34,255 bases of DNA from Candidatus Scatomorpha stercorigallinarum (lineage in GTDB: Bacteria; Bacillota_A; Clostridia; Oscillospirales; Oscillospiraceae): the NCBI GenBank assembly GCA_018713375.1, contig DVOV01000210.1, forward strand, positions 1 to 34,255. The letters are read 5' to 3'. Below the pieces are notes generated by a model that had not been told where the DNA came from, searched no databases, and was given only the letters and a program-made list of their open reading frames with translations. The translations under genes and the position numbers were made by a program. Of this stretch, positions 6,783 to 14,928 are shown in pieces. Position 1 is the stretch's first letter. Each line of letters opens with the position of its first letter.

Positions 6783-7874
6783 TCACGTTTCGTCGCCAAA
6801 ATATATCTTCACGTCCCTGGCCGTCTGGATCAGCGGGTGATCCGTGGGCAGGAACTTGGTGCGGCTGGCGGAGTCCTCCAGCGGGACGGAGACGATCTCG
6901 CCCTGCTGGATGCCCACCATCATGCCGTACTTGTGCTCCATGATGAGGTGCGCGGCGGCGGTGCCGAACTGCGTGGCGAGCACGCGGTCGTACGGGCACG
7001 GGGGGCCGCCCCTCTGGTAGTGGCCGGGGATGGTGACGCGCGTCTCCTGCCCGGTGAGGGCCTCCAGCTCGCTGGCGATGCGGTAGGAGATGGTGGAGTG
7101 GCGCGACTGCTCCTTCACGCGGCGGCGCTCCTCCTCGCTGAGCACGGCGTCCGTGCTGGAGACGGCGCCCTCCGCCACGGCGATGATGGAAAAGTGCTTG
7201 CCGCTGCGGTAGCGCTGCTCGACGGCGGCGGCCACGGCCTCGATCTTATAGGGTATCTCCGGGATGAGGATGATGTCCGCGCCGGAGGCGATGCCGGCGT
7301 TCAGCGTCAGCCAGCCGGCGTCGCGGCCCATCAGCTCCACCAGGAAAACGCGCCCGTGGGAGCTGGCGGTGGAGTGTATGTAGTCGATGACGTTGGTGCC
7401 GATGTCCACGGCGCTCTGGAAGCCGAAGGTGGTGTCCGTGCCCCAGATGTCGTTGTCGATGGTCTTGGGCAGGGTGATGATGTTCATGCCCGCGTCCATC
7501 AGCAGCTTGGCGCTCTTCTGCGTGCCGTTGCCGCCCATGACGATCAGGCAGTCCAGGTTGAGGCGGTTATAGGTGTCCAGCATGGCGGGCATCAGGTCGT
7601 TGCCCTGGTCGTCCACGATGGCCTTGCCGGGGATGTACTTCTGGCGCGAGGTGCCGAGTATGGTGCCGCCCTCCGTCAGGATGCCGGAGAAGTCCTTCGA
7701 CTCCATGAACTTATAGTCGCCCTCGATGAGCCCGCGGTAGCCGTCGTACATGCCGAAGATCTCGACATTGTCAACGTACTGCAGCAGCGCCTTGCCGATG
7801 CCGCGGATTGCGGCGTTCAGGCCCTGGCAGTCGCCGCCGGAGGTGACTATGCCTACCTTTGTGTTCCTTTTCAT
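6783..7874 (-). CDS. pfkA: 6-phosphofructokinase, group III-like
   Basis: A 363-residue phosphofructokinase that phosphorylates fructose 6-phosphate in glycolysis. The phosphoryl-donor motif SGGDCQGLNAAIRG (12-25), the catalytic loop PKTIDND (136-142) and the fructose-phosphate motif MGRDAGW (182-188) are present. Donor specificity is mixed in appearance. GGNGT (114-118) has the small Gly typical of ATP users, but PKT has the Lys common to PPi-type and group III enzymes, and the usual Asp of GGDGS is Asn. ATP use is more likely than PPi but not settled. AGGAGG sits 8-9 bp before the ATG. The gene has its own promoter. Confidence 0.9.
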   Translation of the reverse strand: MKRNTKVGIVTSGGDCQGLNAAIRGIGKALLQYVDNVEIFGMYDGYRGLIEGDYKFMESKDFSGILTEGGTILGTSRQKYIPGKAIVDDQGNDLMPAMLDTYNRLNLDCLIVMGGNGTQKSAKLLMDAGMNIITLPKTIDNDIWGTDTTFGFQSAVDIGTNVIDYIHSTASSHGRVFLVELMGRDAGWLTLNAGIASGADIILIPEIPYKIEAVAAAVEQRYRSGKHFSIIAVAEGAVSSTDAVLSEEERRRVKEQSRHSTISYRIASELEALTGQETRVTIPGHYQRGGPPCPYDRVLATQFGTAAAHLIMEHKYGMMVGIQQGEIVSVPLEDSASRTKFLPTDHPLIQTARDVKIYFGDET

Positions 7875-7924
7875 ATATGATAACCTCCTGATCCCCCCGG
7901 GGATATTCGCGTCATTCCAAACGT

Positions 7925-7954
7925 ATCATACAGCAGCGGCCGGGCGCTTGTCAA
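7925..7954 (-). promoter_or_regulatory. phosphofructokinase promoter
   Basis: TTGACA (7954-7949) and TATGAT (7930-7925) are 18 bp apart on the minus strand, about 50 bp upstream of the phosphofructokinase start and downstream of the suf terminator. Confidence 0.75.
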
Positions 7955-7980
7955 CAGGCAGACTGTTAAATTTCCCGCTA

Positions 7981-8009
7981 AAAAACGGGCGGCCGCGCCG
8001 CCCGTTTTT
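7981..8009 (-). terminator. Rho-independent terminator after sufB
   Basis: A perfect 8-bp stem CGGGCGGC/GCCGCCCG (7986-7993 / 7997-8004) is flanked by A5 and T5, so it can terminate in either direction. It follows the sufB stop by about 10 bp and separates suf from the phosphofructokinase gene. Confidence 0.92.
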
Positions 8010-8019
8010 CCGCCGCTGT

Positions 8020-8937
8020 TTACTTCAGGAAGCCGGCCACGATCTCCGCTTCGGCCTCTTTTTCCGTCAGGCCGAGGGTCATCAGCTTGGTCAGCTGCTC
8101 GCCGGCGATCTTGCCGATGGCCGCCTCGTGGACGAGGCTGGCCTCCACGCTGTTGGCGGTAATCTCCGGTATCGCCTGCACGAAGCCGTTGTCCATGACG
8201 ATGCTGTCGCACTCCGAGTGCCCGTAGCACTTGCCGTTGCCGTTGATCTTCATCAGCAGCACCTGGCGGGAGTTGCCGCTGGCCACGCTGCGGCTGATGA
8301 CGTTGGAGGAGCTGTCCTCGCCGTCCAGGTCCACGCAGAAGTTCGTCTCCGCGTACTGCGTGCCGTGGGTCATCAGCTTTTCGCGGATGATGAGCGTGGC
8401 GCCGTCGGCCAGTTTGGCCTGCGTGTCGCGTTTTGTGGAGTCCACGCCCTTGATCTGCGTGGTGTCCATCTCCATGTACGCGCCCTCTTCAAGGTTTATT
8501 ATCGTTGTTGGGTTCATGATGCGCTCGCCGGTGCCGTCGCCCTCGGCGTAGTGCTTTTCGATGTACTTGACCTTCGCGTTTTTGCCCACGAAGAAGCTGT
8601 GTATGCCGTCGTGCTGGCTGTCCTGGCTGCCGCAGTTGGAGATGCCGCAGCCGGCGACGATGGTCACGTCGCAGTCCTCGCCGATGTGGAAATCGTTGTA
8701 CACCAGGTCCTTGAGGCCGGACTTGGCGATGATGACGGGGATGTGCATGCTCTCGTTTTTGGTGCCGGGCTTGATGTAGATGTCGATGCCCGGCTTGTCC
8801 TTCTTGCTGACGATGTCGATGTTGGCGGTGGTGTTGCGCCCGGCGAGCTCGCCGTCCGAGCGGATGTTATAGGCCCCCTCGGGGACGCCGTGCAGCCCGG
8901 CCACCTGTTCGAGCAGGGCTCTCTGGATGCTGTCCAT
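8020..8937 (-). CDS. sufB: SufB/SufD-family Fe-S scaffold protein (minimal SUF)
   Basis: A 305-residue SufBD-family protein, much shorter than classical SufB (about 480) or SufD (about 430). The beta-helix core is followed by the C-terminal motif GHSECDSI with Cys243, HEAAIGKIAGEQL (270-282) and a terminal helical LGLTEKEAEAEIVAGFL, all typical of the family. With sufC as its only partner it matches the two-gene minimal SUF (SMS) arrangement known from archaea and strict anaerobes, where the scaffold is a homodimer bound to two ATPase subunits. It would build Fe-S clusters for the many Fe-S proteins of this genome. No sufS, sufU or sufE is adjacent. Confidence 0.9.
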   Translation of the reverse strand: MDSIQRALLEQVAGLHGVPEGAYNIRSDGELAGRNTTANIDIVSKKDKPGIDIYIKPGTKNESMHIPVIIAKSGLKDLVYNDFHIGEDCDVTIVAGCGISNCGSQDSQHDGIHSFFVGKNAKVKYIEKHYAEGDGTGERIMNPTTIINLEEGAYMEMDTTQIKGVDSTKRDTQAKLADGATLIIREKLMTHGTQYAETNFCVDLDGEDSSSNVISRSVASGNSRQVLLMKINGNGKCYGHSECDSIVMDNGFVQAIPEITANSVEASLVHEAAIGKIAGEQLTKLMTLGLTEKEAEAEIVAGFLK

Positions 8938-8949
8938 ATACCTACCTCC

Positions 8950-9669
8950 TTAGACCGCGGAGAGGCGGGAGCACTGGCCGCCGCCGATGAGCTTGGGCAG
9001 CATCTCCTCGCGCGCGCCGTCCTCGGTGATGGCGCCGTTGGCGATGACGATGATGCGGTCGGCGATCTCCAGTATCCGCTCCTGGTGGGTGATGATCATG
9101 ATGCTGCCGCTGACCTCTTCATAGAGCTTCTCGAACACGGCGATGAGGTTGGAAAAGCTCCAGAGGTCGATGCCCGCCTCCGGCTCGTCGAATATCGAGA
9201 GCTTTGTCCCGCGGGCGAGGATCGTGGCTATCTCTATGCGCTTGAGCTCGCCGCCGGAGAGGCTGGCGTTGACCTCGCGGTTCACATAGTCGCGCGCGCA
9301 CATGCCCACGCGGGCCAGGTAATCGCAGGCCTGGCCGACGGTGATCTTCTTCCCCGCCGCGTAGCGCAGCAGGTCGTAGACCGTGATGCCCTTGAAGCGC
9401 ACCGGCTGCTGGAAGGCGAAGCTGATGCCCTTTTTCGCCCGCTCGGTGACGCCGAGGCCGGTGATGTCCTCCCCGTCGAGGAAGATGCTGCCAGACGTGG
9501 GCGTGATAATGCCGGCGATGATGCGCGCAAGCGTACTCTTGCCGCCGCCGTTGGGCCCCGTGATAGCCACGAAGCGCTCATCGACCTTGAGGCTGACGCC
9601 GCGCAGTATCTCTTTTTCGCCGCCGTCCTCTTCAGGAGCGGCGTAGGTGATGTCTCTGAGTTCCAGCAT
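8950..9669 (-). CDS. sufC: Fe-S cluster assembly ATPase SufC
   Basis: A 239-residue soluble ABC ATPase. Walker A is GPNGGGKST (38-46), the Q-loop is in FAFQQPVRFKG, the signature is LSGGELKR (137-144), and Walker B plus D-loop is IFDEPEAGIDLW (159-170), followed by the switch His in IITHQ. DEPEAGID is typical of SufC rather than of transporters, and there is no membrane partner gene. It precedes sufB by 12 bp and follows plsY by 25 bp, so it may be read from the der-plsY transcript. The purine-rich GGAGGG upstream is about 13 bp from the ATG, a long spacing that leaves the start slightly open. Confidence 0.93.
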   Translation of the reverse strand: MLELRDITYAAPEEDGGEKEILRGVSLKVDERFVAITGPNGGGKSTLARIIAGIITPTSGSIFLDGEDITGLGVTERAKKGISFAFQQPVRFKGITVYDLLRYAAGKKITVGQACDYLARVGMCARDYVNREVNASLSGGELKRIEIATILARGTKLSIFDEPEAGIDLWSFSNLIAVFEKLYEEVSGSIMIITHQERILEIADRIIVIANGAITEDGAREEMLPKLIGGGQCSRLSAV

Positions 9670-9694
9670 AGACTGAAACGTTCCCTCCTTTGTG

Positions 9695-10369
9695 TCAAAA
9701 GTCCTCCGAGTCCAGCTTGTGCGAGACGTCGGGGCGGAAATCTATCTTTGATTCGCGGTGCTGTATCAGCCGCACGATGTTCTGCCAGTGCTTGAGCACC
9801 ACCAGCGCCACGGAGATGCACACCAGCGTCATGCTGAGGCCCGAGAAGCCCTGCGCCAGGGCGGTCACCGGCACGCTCAGCGCGGCCAGCACCGAGCCCA
9901 GCGAGACATAGCGCGTCGCCGCCACGGCGATGGCGAAGATGAGTAGGCAGATGAGCCCCGCGTGGTATTCCATGACGAACACGCAGGCCACGCCGCAGAG
10001 TATGCCCTTGCCCCCGCGGAAGCCGAAGGGCGCGGGGAACACGTGCCCCATCACGCAGCAGAAGGTGGCGAAGGCGCGGCCCACTTCGCGGTAATAGGCC
10101 AGCTCCTCCGGCTCCGGCGCGGCCAGGCCCAGCAGTATGCCGCCGAGGAAGGCGGCCAGCAGGCCCTTGCCGATGTCCACGGCCAGCACCTCCAGCAGCC
10201 CGCTGCGGCCGAAGGAGCGGAAAAAGTTCGTGGCCCCGGCGTTGCCGCTGCCCATGCTGCGGATGTCTACACCGAACATGCGGCGGGAGATGATGAGCGA
10301 GCCGTTGAGGCAGCCCAGCGCGTAGCTGAGCGCCGCGATAAGGACCAGCAGCAGGACGGTGACGATCAT
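9695..10369 (-). CDS. plsY: glycerol-3-phosphate acyltransferase PlsY
   Basis: A 224-residue polytopic membrane enzyme that transfers acyl from acyl phosphate to glycerol 3-phosphate, the first committed step of phospholipid synthesis. The conserved loops are visible: GSLIISRRMFGVDIRSMGSGNAGATNFFRSFG near the N-terminus, GHVFPAPFGFRGGKG in the middle and KHWQNIVRLIQHRESKI at the C-terminus. The start is the ATG at 10369, which overlaps the der stop as ATGA. The reading frame is open further upstream, but that part is antisense-free shadow of der. The der-plsY pairing is common in Firmicutes. Confidence 0.96.
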   Translation of the reverse strand: MIVTVLLLVLIAALSYALGCLNGSLIISRRMFGVDIRSMGSGNAGATNFFRSFGRSGLLEVLAVDIGKGLLAAFLGGILLGLAAPEPEELAYYREVGRAFATFCCVMGHVFPAPFGFRGGKGILCGVACVFVMEYHAGLICLLIFAIAVAATRYVSLGSVLAALSVPVTALAQGFSGLSMTLVCISVALVVLKHWQNIVRLIQHRESKIDFRPDVSHKLDSEDF

Positions 10370-11691
10370 TCCTTGTCCCCTTTCTGCCGGATGACGATCT
10401 TCACCGGCGTGCCCTCCAGGCCGAAAACGGCGCGTATCTGGTTCTCGATATACCGCTGGTAGGAGAAGTGGAAAAGCTCGCGGCTGTTGCAGAAGATAAC
10501 GAAGCAGGGCGGCTTTATCCCTGTCTGCGTCATGTAGTATATCTTCAGCCGCTTGCCCTTGTCCGTGGGCGGCTGCTGGCGGGCCTGGGCGTCCGCCAGG
10601 ACGTTGTTGAGCATGCCCGTGGTGATGCGCATGGAGCTCTGCTCGTTCACGAAGTTCACCAGCTCGAAGATGCGCTGCGTGCGCTGGCCCGTGACGGCGC
10701 TGATGAAGAGCACCGGCGCGTAGGTCATGAAGGCCAGGTCGCGGTAGATGTCCCGGCGCATCCGGTCCATGGTCTTGCCGTCCTTTTCCACCAGGTCCCA
10801 CTTGTTGGCGACGATGATGCTGGCCTTACCGGCCTCGTGCGCCATGCCGGCGATCTTCGTGTCCTGCTCGGTGACGCCCTCGCGCGCGTCTATCATGATG
10901 AGGCACACGTCCGCGCGCTCGATGGCCAGTTGCGCGCGCATGACGGAGAATTTCTCGATCCGGTCGTCCACCTTCGAGCGGCGGCGGATGCCCGCCGTGT
11001 CGATGAACACATACTTGCCGTATTCGTTCTCAAAATACGTGTCCACGGCGTCCCGCGTGGTGCCCGCCTGGTCGGCAACGATCACGCGCTTTTCGCCGAG
11101 GATGAGGTTGATGAGCGAGCTCTTGCCCACGTTGGGCTTGCCTATCACGGCCACGTGGATGCGCTCGTCGTCCTCCTCGCCCTCCTCCGGGGGCGGGAAA
11201 TGCGCCACGCAGGCGTCCAGCAGGTCGCCCGTGCCGTGCCCGTGCATGGCGGAGAGCTCGATGGGGTCCCCCAGGCCGAGGGAGTAGAACTCGTAAAACC
11301 CCGGGTCGGGCAGGCCCGTGGAGTCCATCTTGTTCACGCACAGCACCACCGGCTTTTTCGAGCGCAGCAGCATATTGGCCACCTCGCGGTCGGCGGCGGT
11401 GACGCCGGTGCCGATCTCCGTCACCAGGACGATCACGTCCGCCGCGTCGATGGCGATCTGCGCCTGCTCGCGCATGAAGAGCAGTATCTCGCTGTCGGCC
11501 GACGGCTCTATGCCGCCGGTATCCACTATATCAAATTTCCGCCCGTTCAACTCGCACTCGGCGTAGAGCCGGTCGCGCGTGACGCCCGGCGTGTCCTCCA
11601 CGATGGAGAGGCGCTTGCCCGCCAGGCGGTTGAAGAGCAGGGACTTGCCCACGTTGGGCCGCCCCACTATGGCTACAAGGGGTCTGGACAT
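10366..11691 (-). CDS. der: ribosome-assembly GTPase Der (EngA)
   Basis: A 441-residue protein with two tandem GTPase domains, the defining feature of Der, which matures the 50S subunit. Domain 1 has GRPNVGKS (10-17), DTGG and NKMD (120-123). Domain 2 has GKPNVGKS (184-191), DTAG (231-234) and NKWD (296-299). A KH-like C-terminal domain (from about 355) includes RLKIYYMTQTGIKPPCFVIF. Length is normal. The gene overlaps plsY by 4 bp and follows the DUF512 gene by 27 bp, so the three are probably co-transcribed. Confidence 0.98.
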   Translation of the reverse strand: MSRPLVAIVGRPNVGKSLLFNRLAGKRLSIVEDTPGVTRDRLYAECELNGRKFDIVDTGGIEPSADSEILLFMREQAQIAIDAADVIVLVTEIGTGVTAADREVANMLLRSKKPVVLCVNKMDSTGLPDPGFYEFYSLGLGDPIELSAMHGHGTGDLLDACVAHFPPPEEGEEDDERIHVAVIGKPNVGKSSLINLILGEKRVIVADQAGTTRDAVDTYFENEYGKYVFIDTAGIRRRSKVDDRIEKFSVMRAQLAIERADVCLIMIDAREGVTEQDTKIAGMAHEAGKASIIVANKWDLVEKDGKTMDRMRRDIYRDLAFMTYAPVLFISAVTGQRTQRIFELVNFVNEQSSMRITTGMLNNVLADAQARQQPPTDKGKRLKIYYMTQTGIKPPCFVIFCNSRELFHFSYQRYIENQIRAVFGLEGTPVKIVIRQKGDKE

Positions 11692-11718
11692 TCAGCCGGC
11701 CACCTTTCACGTTCAGAT

Positions 11719-13029
11719 TCAGTATGATACGCCCAGCATGGCGTCCAGCAGCTCGCCGCCGGAGCCGCCTGTGGGCGTCACCGGCACGCCGAGCGCCGCG
11801 GAGGCCTCCTCGAGCGTCACATCGTCGAGGAAAACGCCCTCGCCGTGCCTGAGCATGGTGTGCGGGATGAGCACGCGCTCCCCGAGGTCCTTCCCCCGGA
11901 GCTGGGCGATGAGGTCGCCGCCCGTGACCAGCCCGGCCACGTCTATCGTGTGGCCGAAGAAGTCGTTGACGACGGCGTACACCCGCCCGTCTATTTTAGC
12001 ACATTTTTTATGAGCAGTCTGTAAAAGTTTTTCCAGCAGCGGCGCGGCCGCGACGCCGGTGGCTATCGTGAAGCGCCCTCCCGCGCCCTCGTCCGGCTCC
12101 GCAAGGCGGAGCGCGGTCATGAATTCGGTCTCGAGCAGCCGCATCAGGCCCACGCCGTTTTCAAGCTGGCTGTACTCCTCGTAGTATTCGTCCTCCGGCA
12201 CCTCGCGCCCCGCCTTGAGATAGAGCTCGTCCGAGCACCAGAACACGCGGCTGCCGAGCTTTGAAAGGCATTCGGCGGCATAGGCCTCCACGCGGTCGAT
12301 AGTCTCCGCGGCGGACTCCCGGTCGAAGGGCCTGAGCTCCGCCAGCCCCTCGCGGTGCTTCGTCAGCCCCACGGGGACGATGGAGACGCTGTTCACGCCC
12401 GGGTAGAGCCCGGCCAGGTCGCTCATCGTGCGCGAGAGCTGCCCGCGGTCGTTCCAGCCCGGGCAGCAGACGATCTGGCAGTCCATGACGATGCCGGCGT
12501 CCGCAAGGCGCTTCAGCGGGCCCATTATGTCCGCGGCCTTCGGGTTGCCCATGAGCTCGGCGCGCAGCGCGCCGTCCGTAGCGTGGACGGAGACGTTGAT
12601 AGGGCTGATCTTCAGCGCGCAGATGCGCTCCAGCTCCCGCTCGGAGAGGTTGGTGAGCGTGATGTAGCTGCCCGTGAGGAAGCTCAAGCGCGCGTCGTCG
12701 TCCTTGAAATAGAGCGTTTTGCGCAGGCCCTTCGGCAGCTGGTCGATGAAGCAGAACTTGCAGCGGTTCGAACAGCCCCAGGGCCGGTCCATCAGGTACT
12801 CCTCAAAGTCGAGCCCGAGGTCCTCGCCCTCGCCCTTGCGGGCCTTCACGCTGTACTCCCCCCCGTCCGCGGAGCGGAACAGGAGCGTCAGCTGCGGCTC
12901 ATAGCTCCAGTAGCGGTAGTCGAGCACGTCCTCCACCTCGTGGCCGTTGATGCTCAGGAGCTTGTCCCCCACGCGCACCCTGCCCCGCAGGGGGCTGCGC
13001 GCGTCTATGTTCGTCACAGTGTTGAGCAT
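11719..13029 (-). CDS. DUF512 PDZ / radical-SAM-like protein (TIGR03279 family)
   Basis: A 436-residue protein. Residues about 1-65 form a PDZ-like domain (SPLRGRVRVGDKLLSINGHEV). A CSNRCKFCF motif follows, with Cys86, Cys90 and Cys93 in the CX3CX2C radical-SAM pattern, then the DUF512 C-terminal domain (ENGVGLMRLLETEF ... TIATGVAAAPLLEKLL ... VVNDFFGHTIDVAGLVTGGDL). The family is widespread next to der in Clostridia, but its substrate is unknown. An in-frame TTG at 13041 exists; I choose ATG at 13029 because GGGAGG lies just before it. It lies between rpmF and der on the same strand. Confidence 0.9.
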   Translation of the reverse strand: MLNTVTNIDARSPLRGRVRVGDKLLSINGHEVEDVLDYRYWSYEPQLTLLFRSADGGEYSVKARKGEGEDLGLDFEEYLMDRPWGCSNRCKFCFIDQLPKGLRKTLYFKDDDARLSFLTGSYITLTNLSERELERICALKISPINVSVHATDGALRAELMGNPKAADIMGPLKRLADAGIVMDCQIVCCPGWNDRGQLSRTMSDLAGLYPGVNSVSIVPVGLTKHREGLAELRPFDRESAAETIDRVEAYAAECLSKLGSRVFWCSDELYLKAGREVPEDEYYEEYSQLENGVGLMRLLETEFMTALRLAEPDEGAGGRFTIATGVAAAPLLEKLLQTAHKKCAKIDGRVYAVVNDFFGHTIDVAGLVTGGDLIAQLRGKDLGERVLIPHTMLRHGEGVFLDDVTLEEASAALGVPVTPTGGSGGELLDAMLGVSY

Positions 13030-13119
13030 ATTACCTCCCAAAATGGCCCGCAGGCGCGCGGCCGCCGAAAAGCAAAAGAAGGAAAGGCTGCGCGCCTTCC
13101 CTTCCCTGCGTTGCAGTTT

Positions 13120-13308
13120 TTACTTGCTCTCCTCGACCGCGAGGACCTGGCGCCCGTTGTACTGGCCGCAGGCCTTGCAGGCGCGGTGGGGCAGATGGTA
13201 AGCGCCGCAGTTCGGGCACTTGACTATGCTGGGGGCCTCGAGCTTCCACACGGAAGAGCGCCGCTTGTTGCGCCTCTGGCGGGAAACTTTACTCTTCGGT
13301 ACTGCCAT
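13120..13308 (-). CDS. rpmF: 50S ribosomal protein L32
   Basis: A 62-residue ribosomal protein opening MAVPKSKVSRQRRNKRRS, the hallmark of L32, with a zinc ribbon of two Cys pairs (CPNCG and CKACG). The cysteine-containing form does not depend on zinc-free paralogues. The start is the ATG at 13308 with GGAGG seven bases upstream; the frame is open a little further but without signals. It follows the yceD gene by about 50 bp, the conserved yceD-rpmF arrangement. Confidence 0.98.
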   Translation of the reverse strand: MAVPKSKVSRQRRNKRRSSVWKLEAPSIVKCPNCGAYHLPHRACKACGQYNGRQVLAVEESK

Positions 13309-13361
13309 TATTACACCTCCCATAGACGGCTGTCGTTGAGCAGCTCTATGTTAATAGAAAT

Positions 13362-13850
13362 TTATTTATCCAAAAGCTGCTCCAACACAGCTAATCTTGG
13401 ATCGATGTCCGGGCGGCATCCGCAGGGCCCGTCGTTCAGGTCCTTGCCGCATTTGGGGCAGAGCCCCTTGCAGTCCGGCCGGCAGAGGCTCTTCGACTCC
13501 ATGTCGAGGATGAAAGCCGTCTCCAGCAGGTCGTCGATGTCGAGCTCCTCGCCCTGCAGGCAGAAGGCCTCGGCCTCCTCGCTGTCCTCGGCGTCCACCA
13601 CGGGGACGGCAACGTCCACGTGCTTGTGCCGGCTGTAGGTCCTGCCGCAGCGGTCGCAGCGGCACTCCATGGCCGCGTCCACCCCGGCGCGCACCCACAG
13701 CGCCCCGGCGGTGTTGACGACCTCGCCCGCGCCGCGCGGCGCGGCCTCAAAGGCGACGACATAGGGGGCGGCAAGGCGCCCGGGATCGAGCTCGCGCTCG
13801 AAGGGGAGCCGCGCTCCGGGGACGGAAATGACATCTCTCAGATCGAGCAT
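13362..13850 (-). CDS. yceD: YceD / DUF177 family protein
   Basis: A 162-residue member of DUF177, the family found next to rpmF in most bacteria and linked to 23S rRNA metabolism in plants and E. coli. CRCDRCGRTY in the middle and CRPDCKGLCPKCGKDLNDGPCGC at the C-terminus are the typical cysteine-rich sites, probably metal binding. I place the start at ATG 13850; a GTG at 13859 is the alternative, but it lies too close to the GGGAGG ribosome site. Its promoter at 13883-13911 is near consensus. Confidence 0.93.
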   Translation of the reverse strand: MLDLRDVISVPGARLPFERELDPGRLAAPYVVAFEAAPRGAGEVVNTAGALWVRAGVDAAMECRCDRCGRTYSRHKHVDVAVPVVDAEDSEEAEAFCLQGEELDIDDLLETAFILDMESKSLCRPDCKGLCPKCGKDLNDGPCGCRPDIDPRLAVLEQLLDK

Positions 13851-13882
13851 GTTCTTCACCCCTCCCGCACAGCCGCCTTGGT

Positions 13883-13911
13883 ATTATAATTGATATATCG
13901 CCCCTTGTCAA
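13883..13911 (-). promoter_or_regulatory. consensus sigma-A promoter of yceD-rpmF
   Basis: On the minus strand TTGACA (13911-13906) and TATAAT (13888-13883) match consensus exactly at 17-bp spacing, about 33 bp before yceD. This separates vegetative yceD-rpmF expression from the sporulation operon upstream. Confidence 0.93.
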
Positions 13912-13947
13912 CTGCTTTTTTGCTTATTTCACGCGCCCCGGCGCGCC

Positions 13948-14586
13948 TCAGGCGGCGGGGCTGGCCTCCGCCGCGGCGGGCGAGGCAGAAGCCGCCGGCG
14001 CGAGGGCGTCGTCCGCCGTAGCGGAGGCGTCCACGCCCTCCTCCTGCGCCGTCCCAGGCTTGATCTCTATCACCCGCAGCTGGGATGCGTCATAGTCCGT
14101 CTCCGCCGTGATGGTCTCCGTGATTCGCGCCACGTCCGCTTCGCTCAGGCCTTCCGCCGGGGCCGGCACCGCCACGGTGACGCCGTCGTCGGTCATATAG
14201 GCCACGCAGTCGGCGAAGTCGCGGGCGATGAGGAGGTTTTCTATCTGCGTCTCCATCATCGACCACTGGGCCATGGCGGCGATGGCGTCCATGGCGCTGT
14301 CGATGGTCTCCTGCGAGGCGGACTCGGAGGCCGCCGCCGTCTGCAGCAGGCTCAGCGCCTCGTCGCGCGAGGTCTGGCGCGTCAGCCGCGCCTCGGCAAA
14401 GTAGTCGAAGGCCTCCTGCGCTTCGTCCTCCTGCCCGAGGGCGGCGGCCATGGCCGCGTCTTCGGCCTCCACCATGGCCTCGTCCGCGCGGCCCCAGCTG
14501 TTGTTGTAGCTCCAGTTGAGGTACACCGCCGCGCAGACGAACAGCATGACCGTGACGATGATGATGTTGCGTTTCGCCTTTTTCAC
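13948..14586 (-). CDS. spoIIIAH: stage III sporulation protein AH
   Basis: A 212-residue protein with a short cytoplasmic N-terminus (MKKAKRN), one membrane helix (IIIVTVMLFVCAAVYLNW) and an extracytoplasmic YscJ/FliF-like domain with a long helical stretch. In Bacillus the forespore SpoIIQ and mother-cell SpoIIIAH form the channel linking the two compartments at engulfment. The start is GTG at 14586 with GGGAGG seven bases upstream. The C-terminal tail is an Ala/Ser/Pro-rich low-complexity sequence. It is the last gene of spoIIIA. Length is close to that of B. subtilis SpoIIIAH. Confidence 0.93.
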   Translation of the reverse strand: MKKAKRNIIIVTVMLFVCAAVYLNWSYNNSWGRADEAMVEAEDAAMAAALGQEDEAQEAFDYFAEARLTRQTSRDEALSLLQTAAASESASQETIDSAMDAIAAMAQWSMMETQIENLLIARDFADCVAYMTDDGVTVAVPAPAEGLSEADVARITETITAETDYDASQLRVIEIKPGTAQEEGVDASATADDALAPAASASPAAAEASPAA

Positions 14587-14601
14587 GTTTTTGCCTCCCA
14601 A

Positions 14602-14928
14602 TTAGTCAGTTTTCATTTTCAGCACCGTTATGCGGTCGCTGCCAAAGCCGGTGTAGGCCGCCGCGGCCTCCGTCACGCGCAGCCGCACCGCGGCGGAGCC
14701 CGCCCCCTCGCAGACGACGACCACGCCGTTGTCCGAATAGAGCGCGCCCACCTCCCCCACGCCCTCCACGGCGGAGAGCACGGCCTCCAGCCGGCGCTCC
14801 TCCTCCGTGGCGGCGGAGCCCTCCGCGCCGCCCCCGCCGCCGGCGGGGAGCAGCAGCAGCGCGGTCCCGGCGAGCAGCAGCAACAGCACATAGCGGTTCT
14901 TCATCAGCGTCTCCAGCGCCCTGTTCAC
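14602..14928 (-). CDS. spoIIIAG: stage III sporulation protein AG, short form
   Basis: A 108-residue protein with one membrane helix (NRYVLLLLLAGTALLLLP) and a compact domain, LEAVLSAVEGVGEVGALYSDNGVVVVCEG then VRLRVTEAAAAYTGFGSDRITVLKM, which matches the ring-building motif of SpoIIIAG. B. subtilis SpoIIIAG is about 229 residues; here the insertion that forms the large beta-structure of its ring seems absent. The start is GTG at 14928, overlapping the spoIIIAF stop (GTGA), with GGAGGT upstream. Position between AF and AH supports the call despite the short length. Confidence 0.85.
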   Translation of the reverse strand: MNRALETLMKNRYVLLLLLAGTALLLLPAGGGGGAEGSAATEEERRLEAVLSAVEGVGEVGALYSDNGVVVVCEGAGSAAVRLRVTEAAAAYTGFGSDRITVLKMKTD

